A DNA stretch of 64,000 bases from Fen-1273 sp035516035 (GTDB taxonomy: Bacteria; Bacteroidota; Ignavibacteria; UBA10030; UBA6906), in contig DATJAS010000059.1 of NCBI GenBank assembly GCA_035516035.1, positions 1-64,000 of the forward strand. Direction: 5' to 3'. A program made the position numbers and the translations under genes. Each line of letters starts with the position of its first letter. The first letter of the stretch is position 1. The notes under the pieces are model-generated. The model was not told the origin of the DNA, did not search any database, and saw nothing but the letters and a program-made list of their open reading frames with translations. Shown one piece after another: positions 7,891 to 16,425 of this stretch.

Positions 7891-9261
7891 TCAGGATTGG
7901 ATTTTGATCTGGTACTGCTGGAGCTTCGTGTAGAGCGTCTTCAGGCTGATGCCGAGGATCTTCGCGGATTCCGCCTTGTTCCCTCTCAGGTTTCTGAGGA
8001 CCCCCTCGATGTGCAACCGCTCGATCTCCTTGAGGGGGATCGTTGTCCCGATCTTTCCCTCCCCCCGCGCGCCGGCGGGGAGCCCTACCGGGGTGGTCGG
8101 GAGGGACAGGTCTTCGGGCCGGATCGTGTCCTCGTGGCAGAGGATTGCGGCACGCTCGATGACGTTTTCCAGCTCCCGGATGTTCCCCGGCCAGTCGTAG
8201 TCCGTGAGGATCGCGAGCGCCTCAGGGGCGATCTTTTTCTTGATCCTCGACTTCATCCTGTGCTCCAGGAAAGAGGCGACCAGCAGCGGGATATCGTCCT
8301 TCCGCGCGTGGAGGGGGGGGACATCGATCGTGATGACATTGAGACGGTAGAGGAGATCCCCCCGGAATTTCCCATCCTTGACAAGGTCGGCCAGGTTTTT
8401 GTTCGTCGCGGAGAGTATCCTGCAATCCGCCTTGAGCGTCGTGTTTCCCCCGACGCGGCGGAATTCGCCGCTCTGGATGAACCGGAGGATCTTCGGCTGG
8501 ACGATCGGGCTGATGTCCCCGATCTCGTCCAGGAAGAGCGTTCCCTTGTTGGCGATCTCCACGATTCCCTGCTTCATCGCCCGGGCGTCCGTGAACGCCC
8601 CCTTTTCGTGGCCGAACAGCTCGCTTTCGATGAGCGTGTCAGGGATTGATGCGCAGTTGATCGTCACGAACGGCTCCGTGGAGCGCGCGCTCTGCTGGTA
8701 GATATACGTGGCAATCAGCTCTTTGCCGGTCCCGCTCGCACCCTGGATCAGCACCGTCGATTCCGTCGGCGCCACCTTGGCCGCAATTTCCAGCACCCGG
8801 CGGAAGGCCTCGCTCTCCCCCACCATTTCAAAGGGCCCCTTGAGCCGGTCAATCGTACCCCGGAGAACGAGGTTGTCGATCAGGAGCTGCCGGCGTTCCA
8901 GTGCCCGCTGGATCGTGCCCAGCAGCTCGTCGGCGGACGTCGGCTTGGTGATGTAATCGTAGGAACCGAGGCGCATGCACTCGACGGCGATCTTCACGTC
9001 GTTCATGCCGGTGAGCATCACGACCTCGATCGCCGGGAAATTCGCCTTGATAAACCGGAGCACCTCCACGCCGTCGACCTTCGGCATCTTGACGTCGCAG
9101 AGAACGACGTCGTACAGCTTGTTCTGCACGGCATTAATGGCTGCCACGCCGTCCACCGCCGTCTCGACGGTGAAGCCGGAGTTGGTCAGGAGCGCGGAGA
9201 GCATGTAGCGGAAGGCCTCTTCGTCGTCGACGATGAGGACAGAGATGTCTTTTTTGGCCAT
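7891..9261 (-). CDS. NtrC-family sigma54-dependent response regulator
   Basis: Cytoplasmic transcription activator of 456 aa with three domains. The receiver domain spans about 1-120 (VDDEE, phospho-Asp in VLCDVKMP, Lys in YITKP). The AAA+ domain spans about 140-380, with Walker A GASGTGKE, Walker B GTLFLDEIGD and the sigma54-contact loop as GAFTDA instead of GAFTGA, a variant known in this family. A Fis-type helix-turn-helix lies at the end (AKILGISLKTLYTKL). The start MAKKD at 9261 fits receiver alignments better than the upstream ATG at 9288. No histidine kinase is adjacent, so the signal is unknown. Confidence 0.92.
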   Translation of the reverse strand: MAKKDISVLIVDDEEAFRYMLSALLTNSGFTVETAVDGVAAINAVQNKLYDVVLCDVKMPKVDGVEVLRFIKANFPAIEVVMLTGMNDVKIAVECMRLGSYDYITKPTSADELLGTIQRALERRQLLIDNLVLRGTIDRLKGPFEMVGESEAFRRVLEIAAKVAPTESTVLIQGASGTGKELIATYIYQQSARSTEPFVTINCASIPDTLIESELFGHEKGAFTDARAMKQGIVEIANKGTLFLDEIGDISPIVQPKILRFIQSGEFRRVGGNTTLKADCRILSATNKNLADLVKDGKFRGDLLYRLNVITIDVPPLHARKDDIPLLVASFLEHRMKSRIKKKIAPEALAILTDYDWPGNIRELENVIERAAILCHEDTIRPEDLSLPTTPVGLPAGARGEGKIGTTIPLKEIERLHIEGVLRNLRGNKAESAKILGISLKTLYTKLQQYQIKIQS

Positions 9262-9284
9262 GGGGCGGTGCGATGATACGATTC

Positions 9285-9314
9285 GCAAATTATGGTATTG
9301 ACAATTCGACGCAA
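9285..9314 (-). promoter_or_regulatory. probable promoter of the response regulator gene
   Basis: On the minus strand TTG (9314-9312), a 19-bp spacer and TAATTTGC (9292-9285) resemble the Bacteroidota promoter with one base less spacing. It lies back to back with the adenosine deaminase promoter. Confidence 0.4.
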
Positions 9315-9327
9315 AGTCAATAACTCA

Positions 9328-9358
9328 TTGATTTTGAAGGGCCTTGTTGTTATGTTGA
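9328..9358 (+). promoter_or_regulatory. promoter of the adenosine deaminase operon
   Basis: TTG (9328-9330), a 20-bp spacer and TATGTTGA (9351-9358). It is the only good promoter found before a run of ten closely spaced genes reaching 17528. Confidence 0.6.
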
Positions 9359-9392
9359 CCTCCACGCGTGACCCGGTCCGGCGCCTCCTCGC

Positions 9393-10499
9393 ATGAAAAT
9401 CCCTGACGCAATCCTGAAATCCGTCCCGAAAGTCCTTCTCCACGATCACCTGGACGGCGGCCTGCGGCCACGGACGATTATCGAGCTGGCCCGCGACATC
9501 GGCTACGACCGGCTCCCGGCGGACGACCCGGAGGAGCTTGCCGCCTGGTTCCACCGCGGCGCGGGACGGGGATCGCTCCCCCTCTACCTGGAAGGATTTG
9601 CGCACACCTGCGGCGTGATGCAGACGGAAGAGGCGCTCGAGCGCGTCGCTTACGAGATGATGGAAGACATGCGCGCGGACGGCGTGGTCTACGTCGAGAC
9701 CCGGTTCGCACCCGTCTTTCACACCGCCCGGGGGCTCCACTGGGACAACGTGGTCAACGCGGTCCTGAAGGGACTCGAGCGGGGCCGAAGCGACTTCGGC
9801 GTGGAGTTCGGCCTCATCGTCTGCGCGATGCGGAACATGAAGCTCTCTCAGGAGATGGCAGAGCTGGCGGTCGATTTCCGCGAGCGGGGGGTGGTCGGGT
9901 TCGACCTCGCGGGCGAGGAGGGGGGATTCCCTCCCAAGAAGCACGTCGACGCGTTCCACTACATCCAGAGGGAGAATTTCAACATCACGATCCACGCCGG
10001 GGAGTCTTTCGGGAAGGAGAGCATCTGGCAGGCGATCCAGTGGTGCGGGGCCCACCGGATCGGCCACGCCACGCGGCTCATTGAGGATATCGGGCTTGAC
10101 AGGAGGAACCGGCACAAGATCGCCCGGATGGGGTACCTCGCGCAGTACGTCCTCGACAAGCGGATCCCCCTGGAGATCTGCCTGACGAGCAACGTCCACA
10201 CCGGCGCGGCAAAGGACATCCAGAGCCACCCCTTCGGCCTCCTCTATAAATACAAGTTCCGGGTGACGCTGAACACCGACGACAGGCTGATGAGCGACAC
10301 GAACATGACGAACGAGTTCCGGCTCGCCGTCGCCGCCTTCCGCCTGGGGCTGGAGGACCTGGAGAAGCTGACGATCAACGCCATGAAAAGCGCGTTCCAG
10401 CCGTACAACAGGAGGATCCGGCTCATCTACGACGTCATCAAGCCGGGGTTCGCGAAGGCGCGGCTCCGGCTCGCGCATACGAAGCGCCGGTCGGCCTGA
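9393..10499 (+). CDS. adenosine deaminase family protein
   Basis: Purine salvage enzyme, adenosine to inosine plus ammonia, 368 aa TIM-barrel. Metal and catalytic residues are visible: H-D-H-L-D-G-G at about 17, HAGES in the middle with the catalytic Glu nearby, an H in 'GHATRL', S-N-V-H-T, and the Asp pair in LNTDDR. The length matches the family. First gene of the operon, directly behind a good promoter and followed after 36 bases by an adenosine-specific kinase-like gene. Related members act on adenine or other nucleosides, so exact specificity is open. Confidence 0.88.
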   Translation: MKIPDAILKSVPKVLLHDHLDGGLRPRTIIELARDIGYDRLPADDPEELAAWFHRGAGRGSLPLYLEGFAHTCGVMQTEEALERVAYEMMEDMRADGVVYVETRFAPVFHTARGLHWDNVVNAVLKGLERGRSDFGVEFGLIVCAMRNMKLSQEMAELAVDFRERGVVGFDLAGEEGGFPPKKHVDAFHYIQRENFNITIHAGESFGKESIWQAIQWCGAHRIGHATRLIEDIGLDRRNRHKIARMGYLAQYVLDKRIPLEICLTSNVHTGAAKDIQSHPFGLLYKYKFRVTLNTDDRLMSDTNMTNEFRLAVAAFRLGLEDLEKLTINAMKSAFQPYNRRIRLIYDVIKPGFAKARLRLAHTKRRSA

Positions 10500-10535
10500 C
10501 GGCCGCCGGGCCCACATTGCCACGCGGAGCATGCC

Positions 10536-11018
10536 ATGAACCTGACGGCAGTCCCTATCGACAAGCCCGCCGACATGAACTTCGTTCTCGGCCACGCACA
10601 TTTCATCAAGACCGTCGACGATCTCTACGAGGCGGTGGTGCAGACCAACCCGGGCATGAAGTTCGGGATCGCCTTTTGCGAGGCGTCGGGACCGGCCCTC
10701 GTCCGCTCGGCCGGGAACGACCCCCCGCTCGTCGCGCTCGCCGAGAAGAACGCGCTCTCGATCGGCGCGGGTCACTCCTTCCTGATCTTCATGCAGGGGG
10801 GGTTCCCGGTCAACATACTCAATGCCGTGAAATCCGTTACCGAAGTCTGTACCGTGTACTGCGCGACGTCCAACCCGACGGAGGTAATCCTGGCGGAAAC
10901 GGAGCAGGGGCGCGGCATCCTCGGCGTGGTGGACGGCGTGCGGACGAAGGGGGTTGAAACGCCGGCAGACGTGAATGTGCGGAGGGAGTTCCTCCGCAAG
11001 ATCGGCTACAAACTCTGA
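10536..11018 (+). CDS. adenosine-specific kinase-like protein (PF04008 family)
   Basis: The 160-aa protein matches the small 'adenosine-specific kinase' family (formerly DUF355), best known from Archaea. Recognisable stretches are NFVLGHAHFIKTVDDL, KFGIAFCEASG, GAGHSFLIFMQGGFPVN and the C-terminal GVVDGVRTKGVE. GGAG sits 7 bases before the ATG. Its position just after adenosine deaminase strengthens a role in adenosine handling, though enzymatic evidence for this family is thin. Confidence 0.85.
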   Translation: MNLTAVPIDKPADMNFVLGHAHFIKTVDDLYEAVVQTNPGMKFGIAFCEASGPALVRSAGNDPPLVALAEKNALSIGAGHSFLIFMQGGFPVNILNAVKSVTEVCTVYCATSNPTEVILAETEQGRGILGVVDGVRTKGVETPADVNVRREFLRKIGYKL

Positions 11019-11046
11019 CCTGAACACTTACGAGGGAGAATACACC

Positions 11047-11403
11047 ATGAACACGTTGACGCATACACGCTGGCTGGCTCTTCTGCTGGCAGTGCTCCTG
11101 ATTGTCCTTGCACCGGCGTACGCGCAGAAGAAGAAATCCTCTCCCGGGGCATCGTCCACCCCGGCGGCAGAACAGCATGCGCAGCCCAAGGCGCCCGCGA
11201 CGATCAGGGACATCATCGTTTCACTGCAGGGCCAGCAGACGAACCTCGGCACGCTGACGAAGGTGACGGGCGATTACGTCGTGTTCGAGAGCGAGGGGGA
11301 TACGCTCATGTACCCCCTCGGGTCGCTCCAGGTGGTGAAGTTCCTGAAGACCGAGGAGGGGGAAGCCCGCAAGATCGAGATCCGCTTCCTGTCGAAGGAC
11401 TGA
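11047..11403 (+). CDS. small secreted protein of unknown function
   Basis: A protein of 118 aa with a clear signal peptide (hydrophobic residues about 9-22, ending AYAQ) and a Lys/Ser/Ala-rich linker. It ends in a compact domain of about 65 residues rich in beta-strand patterns (TIRDIIVSLQGQQTNLG, VVFESEGDTLMYPL). The ATG at 11047 follows a GAGGGAGAA ribosome site. It ends one base before the lipoprotein RidA gene, so both products probably reach the periplasm together. No known domain recognised. Confidence 0.7.
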   Translation: MNTLTHTRWLALLLAVLLIVLAPAYAQKKKSSPGASSTPAAEQHAQPKAPATIRDIIVSLQGQQTNLGTLTKVTGDYVVFESEGDTLMYPLGSLQVVKFLKTEEGEARKIEIRFLSKD

Positions 11404-11404
11404 T

Positions 11405-11929
11405 ATGAGAGGCCGCTGCCGGGATGCCCGCAGGCTCGTGGGGATGCGGGGGGCCTTCTTGCTGGCCGTTGCCGCGCTCGCGATCGCGGGCTGCCGGCCC
11501 TCCGACGAGGAAATCCGGCGGGTCGTCCGCGACGAGCTCGCCTCCGGCATGCAGCGCCAGGCGTTGATGGGCCCGGGCGTCATCGGTCCCTACAGCCCCG
11601 CCGTGCGCGCCGGGCGATTCCTCTTCGTCTCGGGACAGATCGCGCTCGACCCCGCGACCGGGGCGATGCGCCAGGAGAATATCGGCGTCGAGACGACGCA
11701 GGTGCTCGACAACGTGATGCGTATACTGCGCGCCGAGGGCTACGATTCCACGGAAGTGGTGAACGCCACCGTCTATGTCCGTGACATGAATAACTACGCC
11801 GCGATCAACACCGTGTACGCGACCCGCTTCCAGGAGAAGAACTACCCCGCGCGGGTCGCGGTGGAGGTGAGCGCGCTCCCGAAGGGGGCCAACGTCGAGA
11901 TCGCGGTGATCGCCTTCAAGGACCACTGA
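11405..11929 (+). CDS. RidA family protein with a lipoprotein signal
   Basis: The C-terminal 120 residues are a Rid (YjgF/YER057c/UK114) domain. 'GPYSPAVRAGRFLFVSGQ' opens it, and the catalytic Arg and Glu are kept in PARVAVEVSALP and VEIAVIAF, so imine deaminase activity is possible. Unlike ordinary cytoplasmic RidA, the N-terminus has a hydrophobic segment ending in L-A-I-A-G-C, a lipobox, then a short charged helix. The protein is therefore probably anchored in the periplasm. An alternative start at 11444 would leave the same lipobox. Exported Rid proteins are uncommon; the substrate is unknown. Confidence 0.88.
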   Translation: MRGRCRDARRLVGMRGAFLLAVAALAIAGCRPSDEEIRRVVRDELASGMQRQALMGPGVIGPYSPAVRAGRFLFVSGQIALDPATGAMRQENIGVETTQVLDNVMRILRAEGYDSTEVVNATVYVRDMNNYAAINTVYATRFQEKNYPARVAVEVSALPKGANVEIAVIAFKDH

Positions 11930-11935
11930 GGAGCC

Positions 11936-13615
11936 ATGGCTGGAACGATCGCGGGCCCGCGCACCGTCCGTGCGCCCCGGGGGACGCGCCTCACGTGCAA
12001 GGGCTGGACGCAGGAGGCGGCCCTGCGGATGCTCATGAACAACCTCGACCCGGAGGTCGCGGAGAAGCCCGACGAGCTGATCGTCTACGGGGGAGCCGGG
12101 AAGGCTGCGCGCAACTGGGAGTGCTACGACGCGATTATCGCATGCCTGAAGAACCTGGAAGGGGATGAGACGCTCCTCGTGCAGTCGGGAAAGCCCGTCG
12201 GCGTGTTCCGGACCCACCCGGGTGCCCCGCGAGTCCTGATTGCCAATGCGATGCTCGTTCCCCGCTGGGCGACCTGGGACGAATTCCGGCGCCTCGAAGG
12301 GCTGGGCCTGACGATGTACGGGCAGATGACCGCGGGGAGCTGGATCTACATCGGCTCGCAGGGAATCCTGCAGGGGACCTACGAGACGTTCGCAGCGTGC
12401 GCCGAGAGGTACTTCGGAGGTTCGCTTGCCGGGCGGCTCCTGGTGTCGGCGGGCCTCGGCGGGATGGGAGGGGCGCAGCCGCTCGCGGCGACGATGAACG
12501 GCGCGGCCTGTCTCGTGGTCGAAGTGGACCGCGCACGGATCGAACGGCGCCTGGCCACCGGGTACGTGGACGAGATGGCGACGACGCTCGACGAGGCGCT
12601 GCGCACGCTCCAGACGGCGAGGGAGCTGAAGGAAGCGCGCTCCGTTGCGCTCCTGGGCAATGCTGCGGAGGTGCTGCCGGAGCTCCTGGCCAGGAACATC
12701 AGGATCGACGTGCTGACGGACCAGACCTCCGCCCACGACACGCTCAACGGGTACGTCCCCGCGCATATACCGTACGACGAGGCGATTGCCCTCCGCCGCG
12801 GAGACCCGGTGAAATACGTCGCCCATGCGCGTGCCTCCATCGCGGAGCACGTGCGCGCGATGCTCGCCTTGAAGCGGAAGGGGGCGGTCACGTTTGACTA
12901 TGGGAACAATATCCGCGGCGAGGCGCTCGGCTCCGGCGTCGCCGATGCGTTCGACATCCCCGGCTTCGTGCCTGAGTACATCCGTCCCCTCTTCTGCGAC
13001 GGGAAGGGACCGTTCCGATGGGCCGCCCTCTCGGGGGAGCCGGAGGATATCCTGAGGACCGACCGCGCGGTGCTGGAGACATTCCCGGAGAACGCCTCGC
13101 TCCGCCGGTGGATCGAGAAGGCCGAGGCGCAGGTACGCTTCCAGGGACTTCCCTCCCGCATCTGCTGGCTCGGGTACGGCGAGCGGGCGCGCATGGGGAA
13201 GATCTTCAACGATCTCGTGGCGCGCGGCGAGGTCCGCGCCCCGATCGTCATCGGCCGCGATCACCTCGACTGCGGGTCCGTCGCCTCTCCCAACCGGGAG
13301 ACCGAGAAGATGCGCGACGGCAGCGATGCCATCGCCGACTGGCCGATACTGAACGCGCTCCTGAACGCGAGCGGGGGCGCAAGCTGGGTCAGCGTGCACC
13401 ACGGCGGGGGCGTCGGCATCGGCCTGGCCATCCATGCCGGCATGGTGGTGGTGGCCGACGGGACGCCGGAAGCAGCCGCGAAACTGGAGAGAGTGCTCAC
13501 GTACGACCCCGGGCTCGGCATCATGCGGCATGCCGACGCGGGCTACGAGCGCGCGATCGACAACGCCCGCCGGTGGAACGTGCGCGTTCCGATGCTTCCC
13601 GGCGACCAACCATAA
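11936..13615 (+). CDS. hutU: urocanate hydratase
   Basis: Second enzyme of histidine degradation, converting urocanate to imidazolonepropionate with NAD+ as bound electrophile; 559 aa, typical length. Family hallmarks include ELIVYGGAGKAARNWE near the N-terminus, the long VQSGKPVGVFRTHP strand, YIGSQGILQGTYE, the nucleotide-binding SAGLGGMGGAQPL, and DHLDCGSVASPNRETE with its Cys. GAGGAG lies just before the ATG. hutI follows 4 kb downstream on the same strand, with six other genes in between. No hutH is seen in the window. Confidence 0.97.
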   Translation: MAGTIAGPRTVRAPRGTRLTCKGWTQEAALRMLMNNLDPEVAEKPDELIVYGGAGKAARNWECYDAIIACLKNLEGDETLLVQSGKPVGVFRTHPGAPRVLIANAMLVPRWATWDEFRRLEGLGLTMYGQMTAGSWIYIGSQGILQGTYETFAACAERYFGGSLAGRLLVSAGLGGMGGAQPLAATMNGAACLVVEVDRARIERRLATGYVDEMATTLDEALRTLQTARELKEARSVALLGNAAEVLPELLARNIRIDVLTDQTSAHDTLNGYVPAHIPYDEAIALRRGDPVKYVAHARASIAEHVRAMLALKRKGAVTFDYGNNIRGEALGSGVADAFDIPGFVPEYIRPLFCDGKGPFRWAALSGEPEDILRTDRAVLETFPENASLRRWIEKAEAQVRFQGLPSRICWLGYGERARMGKIFNDLVARGEVRAPIVIGRDHLDCGSVASPNRETEKMRDGSDAIADWPILNALLNASGGASWVSVHHGGGVGIGLAIHAGMVVVADGTPEAAAKLERVLTYDPGLGIMRHADAGYERAIDNARRWNVRVPMLPGDQP

Positions 13616-13631
13616 CCGCGAGGAGGCTCAC

Positions 13632-14114
13632 ATGCACGGCTTCGGCCACATCGAGATTCCCACGACGAGCTTCAAGAAGGCAAAGAAGTTCTTCGGCGCC
13701 GTGTTCGGCTGGACGTTCCAGGACGTCCCTGACATGGACTACGTGCTCTTCAGGGCCGGCACCAGGCCCAACGGCGGGTTCTACGAGCGGAAGAAGATGC
13801 CGAAGAAGGGACAGGTCAACGTCTATATCGAAGTGGCCGACATCGCCGGATCCTTGAAGGCGATCAAGAAGGCGAAGGGAAAGGTCCTCGTCAGGAAGAC
13901 GGACATGGGCGCGATGGGATCCTGGGCGCAGTTTGCGACGCCGGACGGCTGCGTTCTCTGCCTCTGGCAGACGGCGCCGAAAGAGTCGAAGCCAAAGTCG
14001 AAAGTCCCGGCCCGGTCCTCCCCGTCCCGCACCGCCCCGAAGCCGAAATCCGCTCCGCCAAAGCGCATCGTGCCGCCGCCGGCGGACCTCGACGAGCCCG
14101 TGCCCGGCGAGTGA
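13632..14114 (+). CDS. VOC (glyoxalase-like) family protein
   Basis: A 160-aa protein with a VOC-fold domain (residues 1 to about 118: FGHIEIPTTSFKKAKKFFGAVFGWTF, ATPDGCVLCLWQ) and a 40-residue Pro/Lys/Ser-rich tail that is probably disordered. VOC proteins include glyoxalases, dioxygenases and small-molecule binders; no metal-site set is clear enough to name a reaction. An AGGAGG ribosome site lies 7 bases before the ATG at 13632. It overlaps the next small gene by GTGA. Confidence 0.85.
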   Translation: MHGFGHIEIPTTSFKKAKKFFGAVFGWTFQDVPDMDYVLFRAGTRPNGGFYERKKMPKKGQVNVYIEVADIAGSLKAIKKAKGKVLVRKTDMGAMGSWAQFATPDGCVLCLWQTAPKESKPKSKVPARSSPSRTAPKPKSAPPKRIVPPPADLDEPVPGE

Positions 14115-14326
14115 AGACCCCGGGGGACACTCCCCTGGAGCACCCGGGCGCCGGGCTCTGTTCCCGCTGCCTGCATGCCCGCGCCGTCACGAGCACGCGG
14201 GGAAGTACGTTCATCCGGTGCGCGCTGGCCGAGACCGACCCGCGCTTCCCGAAGTATCCCCCTCTCCCGGTGCATGCCTGCGCCGGGTTCGCCCCCCGGC
14301 CGGGCGCGCCTGGCCGCGCGAGCTGA
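14111..14326 (+). CDS. small four-cysteine protein, unknown function
   Basis: A protein of 71 aa starting with GTG inside the stop of the VOC gene (GTGA overlap). Cysteines at 17, 20, 37 and 57 could bind zinc or an iron-sulfur cluster. The segment with R-G-S-T-F near residue 30, D-P-R-F-P-K-Y-P and L-P-V-H-A-C-A-G-F resembles short conserved hypothetical proteins I recall from many bacteria. The reading frame and tight coupling argue it is real. Function unknown. Confidence 0.65.
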   Translation: MKTPGDTPLEHPGAGLCSRCLHARAVTSTRGSTFIRCALAETDPRFPKYPPLPVHACAGFAPRPGAPGRAS

Positions 14327-14338
14327 CCTCAGCCTGCG

Positions 14339-15217
14339 ATGAATGAAGAATCGTATGACGAGCTGATCGCCCGGGAAGCGGCGCACTGGGGAGCGGTGGG
14401 TGCCGGGGAGAGGGATCCCCAGATCTGGGACGACGAGCGGATGTTCGCTCTCTTCTTCGGCGACCGGTACGAGCAGTTTCTTCGCACGGCACTCTCGGCC
14501 GGCCCCCGGATACTCGAACTCGGCTGCGGCGGCGGGGGAACGGCCCTCGCGCTCGCGGCCCGCGGCGCCCGGGTCACGGGGATCGATCTTTCTGCGGCGC
14601 GTATCGAAGGGGCGGTCGCGGAGGCGACAAGGCGCGGACTCGGGGCGGAGTTCGTCGTCGGCGACCTGAACCGGATGCCCCTTCCGGGCAAACCGTACGA
14701 CGCCGTCGTCGCCCACGATGCGCTCCACCATATCCTCGAGCTGGGGGGGCTGCTTGACCGCGTGCGGGAGGCGCTCGTTCCCGGCGGACGACTGGTGGTC
14801 ATGGACTTCGCGGGGATGGGACGGATCCGGAAGCTGGCAGCGGCGGGTCTCTTTGCGGTCCTCCCGACCCACCGGCCCTACCGCGAGAAGTGGATGCTCC
14901 GCCGCCGGCTCGCGTCGTTCCTTGCTCCCGAAGCGCGGAAGAGGGAATCGCTGGCGCGGGGGACGGCAGAAGGGCTCCACGACTCCTCACCCTTCGAGGA
15001 GATTTCCGGTCCCTCGATTCACCGCGAGATCGCTTCCCGGTTCACGGTCGAGGAGTACGCCACGTTCTGTCCGTTCTGGTACTATCTCGCCCCGAAGCTC
15101 TCGCTCCCCGCGCCGTTGCGCATGCCTGTTGCACGCACACTCAGGGCGATGGACGCGGCGATGACTCTGGTGCGCCCTCACTCCGGGGCATACATATTGA
15201 TTACGGCACGCACATGA
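14339..15217 (+). CDS. class I SAM-dependent methyltransferase
   Basis: A 292-aa protein with the Rossmann-fold methyltransferase core: motif I ILELGCGGGGTAL at about 60, the acidic ribose-binding GIDLS, and post-motif VVAHDALHHI. The N-terminal helix and the C-terminal 110 residues, including YWxxLAPK-like and hydrophobic segments, fit small-molecule or lipid methyltransferases. The substrate is unknown. The stop overlaps the next start by ATGA. Confidence 0.85.
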   Translation: MNEESYDELIAREAAHWGAVGAGERDPQIWDDERMFALFFGDRYEQFLRTALSAGPRILELGCGGGGTALALAARGARVTGIDLSAARIEGAVAEATRRGLGAEFVVGDLNRMPLPGKPYDAVVAHDALHHILELGGLLDRVREALVPGGRLVVMDFAGMGRIRKLAAAGLFAVLPTHRPYREKWMLRRRLASFLAPEARKRESLARGTAEGLHDSSPFEEISGPSIHREIASRFTVEEYATFCPFWYYLAPKLSLPAPLRMPVARTLRAMDAAMTLVRPHSGAYILITART

Positions 15218-16425
15218 TCGATCCGGTCAAGTTCAAGAAGATTCTTGTCAACCTCCTCAAGGTCCTCGTCGTCATCGAACTCATCAGCGCGATGTCGCAG
15301 GGGCTGGGGGGACATGGCTGGTCGAGGTTCGGCGTGGACCTCGTGATCGCGGGGATACTCTACCTCACGTGGGAACGCCTCGGCGCGATCGTGGCGCAGA
15401 AAAAGGAAGAATCGTGGAAGGCCATGGCGACCTCCCCGTCGGAGGCCGGTCTCTTCAACGCGCTCGTCTTTTCACTCCTCTGGACCGACCAGATCTACAA
15501 AAACGTCCCCGCCGACCGTCTCCGGCTGATCGTGATTTCGTACACGCTGATCGCGCTGGGGCTCGTGGCCGCGTACCTCAAGATCGGCTCGGGCCTGATG
15601 CCCCTGGTGATCTCCGGCGCGCTCGTGCTGGGCGCGGTCAACCTGGTCACGTGGCTCATCTCGCTCGAGCGGGGGGAGAAGGAGGACCTGCAGACGGAGC
15701 TCAAGCTCGCGCACGACGTCCAGGTGTCGCTGATGCCGAAATCCAACCCATCGCTTGAGGGGTTCGACATCGCCGGGGTCTCCATCCCCGCGGCCAACGT
15801 CGGCGGCGATCTGTTCGACTATGCGCCCCTCGGTTCGAACGGGAACGCATTCGGGATTTCGGTGTTTGACGTATCGGGGAAAGGAATGCAGGCGGCCATG
15901 TCCGCGGTCTTCACGATCGGCGCGATCGCCGGCGAGACGGGACGCTCGACCTCTCCCGGAGAAATCCTGACGGTCGTCAACAGGTCGGTCTTTGCACACT
16001 CCAGGCGCGGGCACTTTGTCGCATTCCTTCTCGCGGCGATCGACCCCGGGAAGAAGACCGTGACGTTTGCCAACGCCGGGCAGACCCGGCCGCTCTTGCG
16101 GAGCAGGGAGGGACTCTCGTGGCTTGAGCCTCCCGGGGTGCGGTTCCCGCTCGGCATGCAGCAGGACAGCGCGTACGAAGAACGGACGGTGCAGCTTTCC
16201 CCGGGGGACGTCCTCCTGATGATCACCGACGGTTTCACCGAGGCGATGAACGCCCGGGAAGAGATGTTCGGCGCCGAGCGCGTCGAGGAGTTCGCGCGCG
16301 ACCCCGCGATCTGCACGCTCCGCGCACCGGCGATCATCGAGCGGCTGACCGCCGCGGTCCGGTCCTTCAGCGCGGGCGCGCCGCAGCACGACGACATGAC
16401 CATGGTCGTGGTGAAAGTCCAGTGA
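15214..16425 (+). CDS. membrane-anchored SpoIIE-type PP2C phosphatase
   Basis: A 403-aa protein. Five hydrophobic segments fill residues about 8-155, followed by a short coiled linker (RGEKEDLQTELKLAHDVQ) and a PP2C/SpoIIE phosphatase domain (about 175-403). Metal-binding acidic positions are present in VGGDLFDY, FDVSGKGM, ITDGFTEAMN and QHDDMTMVVV. Such Ser/Thr phosphatases dephosphorylate STAS-domain anti-anti-sigma factors in partner switching. ATGA overlap with the methyltransferase and GTGA overlap with the downstream peptidase make it part of the operon. No STAS or anti-sigma gene is seen in the window. Confidence 0.9.
   Translation: MIDPVKFKKILVNLLKVLVVIELISAMSQGLGGHGWSRFGVDLVIAGILYLTWERLGAIVAQKKEESWKAMATSPSEAGLFNALVFSLLWTDQIYKNVPADRLRLIVISYTLIALGLVAAYLKIGSGLMPLVISGALVLGAVNLVTWLISLERGEKEDLQTELKLAHDVQVSLMPKSNPSLEGFDIAGVSIPAANVGGDLFDYAPLGSNGNAFGISVFDVSGKGMQAAMSAVFTIGAIAGETGRSTSPGEILTVVNRSVFAHSRRGHFVAFLLAAIDPGKKTVTFANAGQTRPLLRSREGLSWLEPPGVRFPLGMQQDSAYEERTVQLSPGDVLLMITDGFTEAMNAREEMFGAERVEEFARDPAICTLRAPAIIERLTAAVRSFSAGAPQHDDMTMVVVKVQ

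Noticed and set aside
8545..8615. GAFTDA loop as a defect of the sigma54 activator
   Set aside because: This variant of GAFTGA is found in functional members of the family, so it is not evidence of loss.
11306..13609. Minus-strand open frame of 767 codons
   Set aside because: Opposite hutU and ridA, both of which have unmistakable family motifs.
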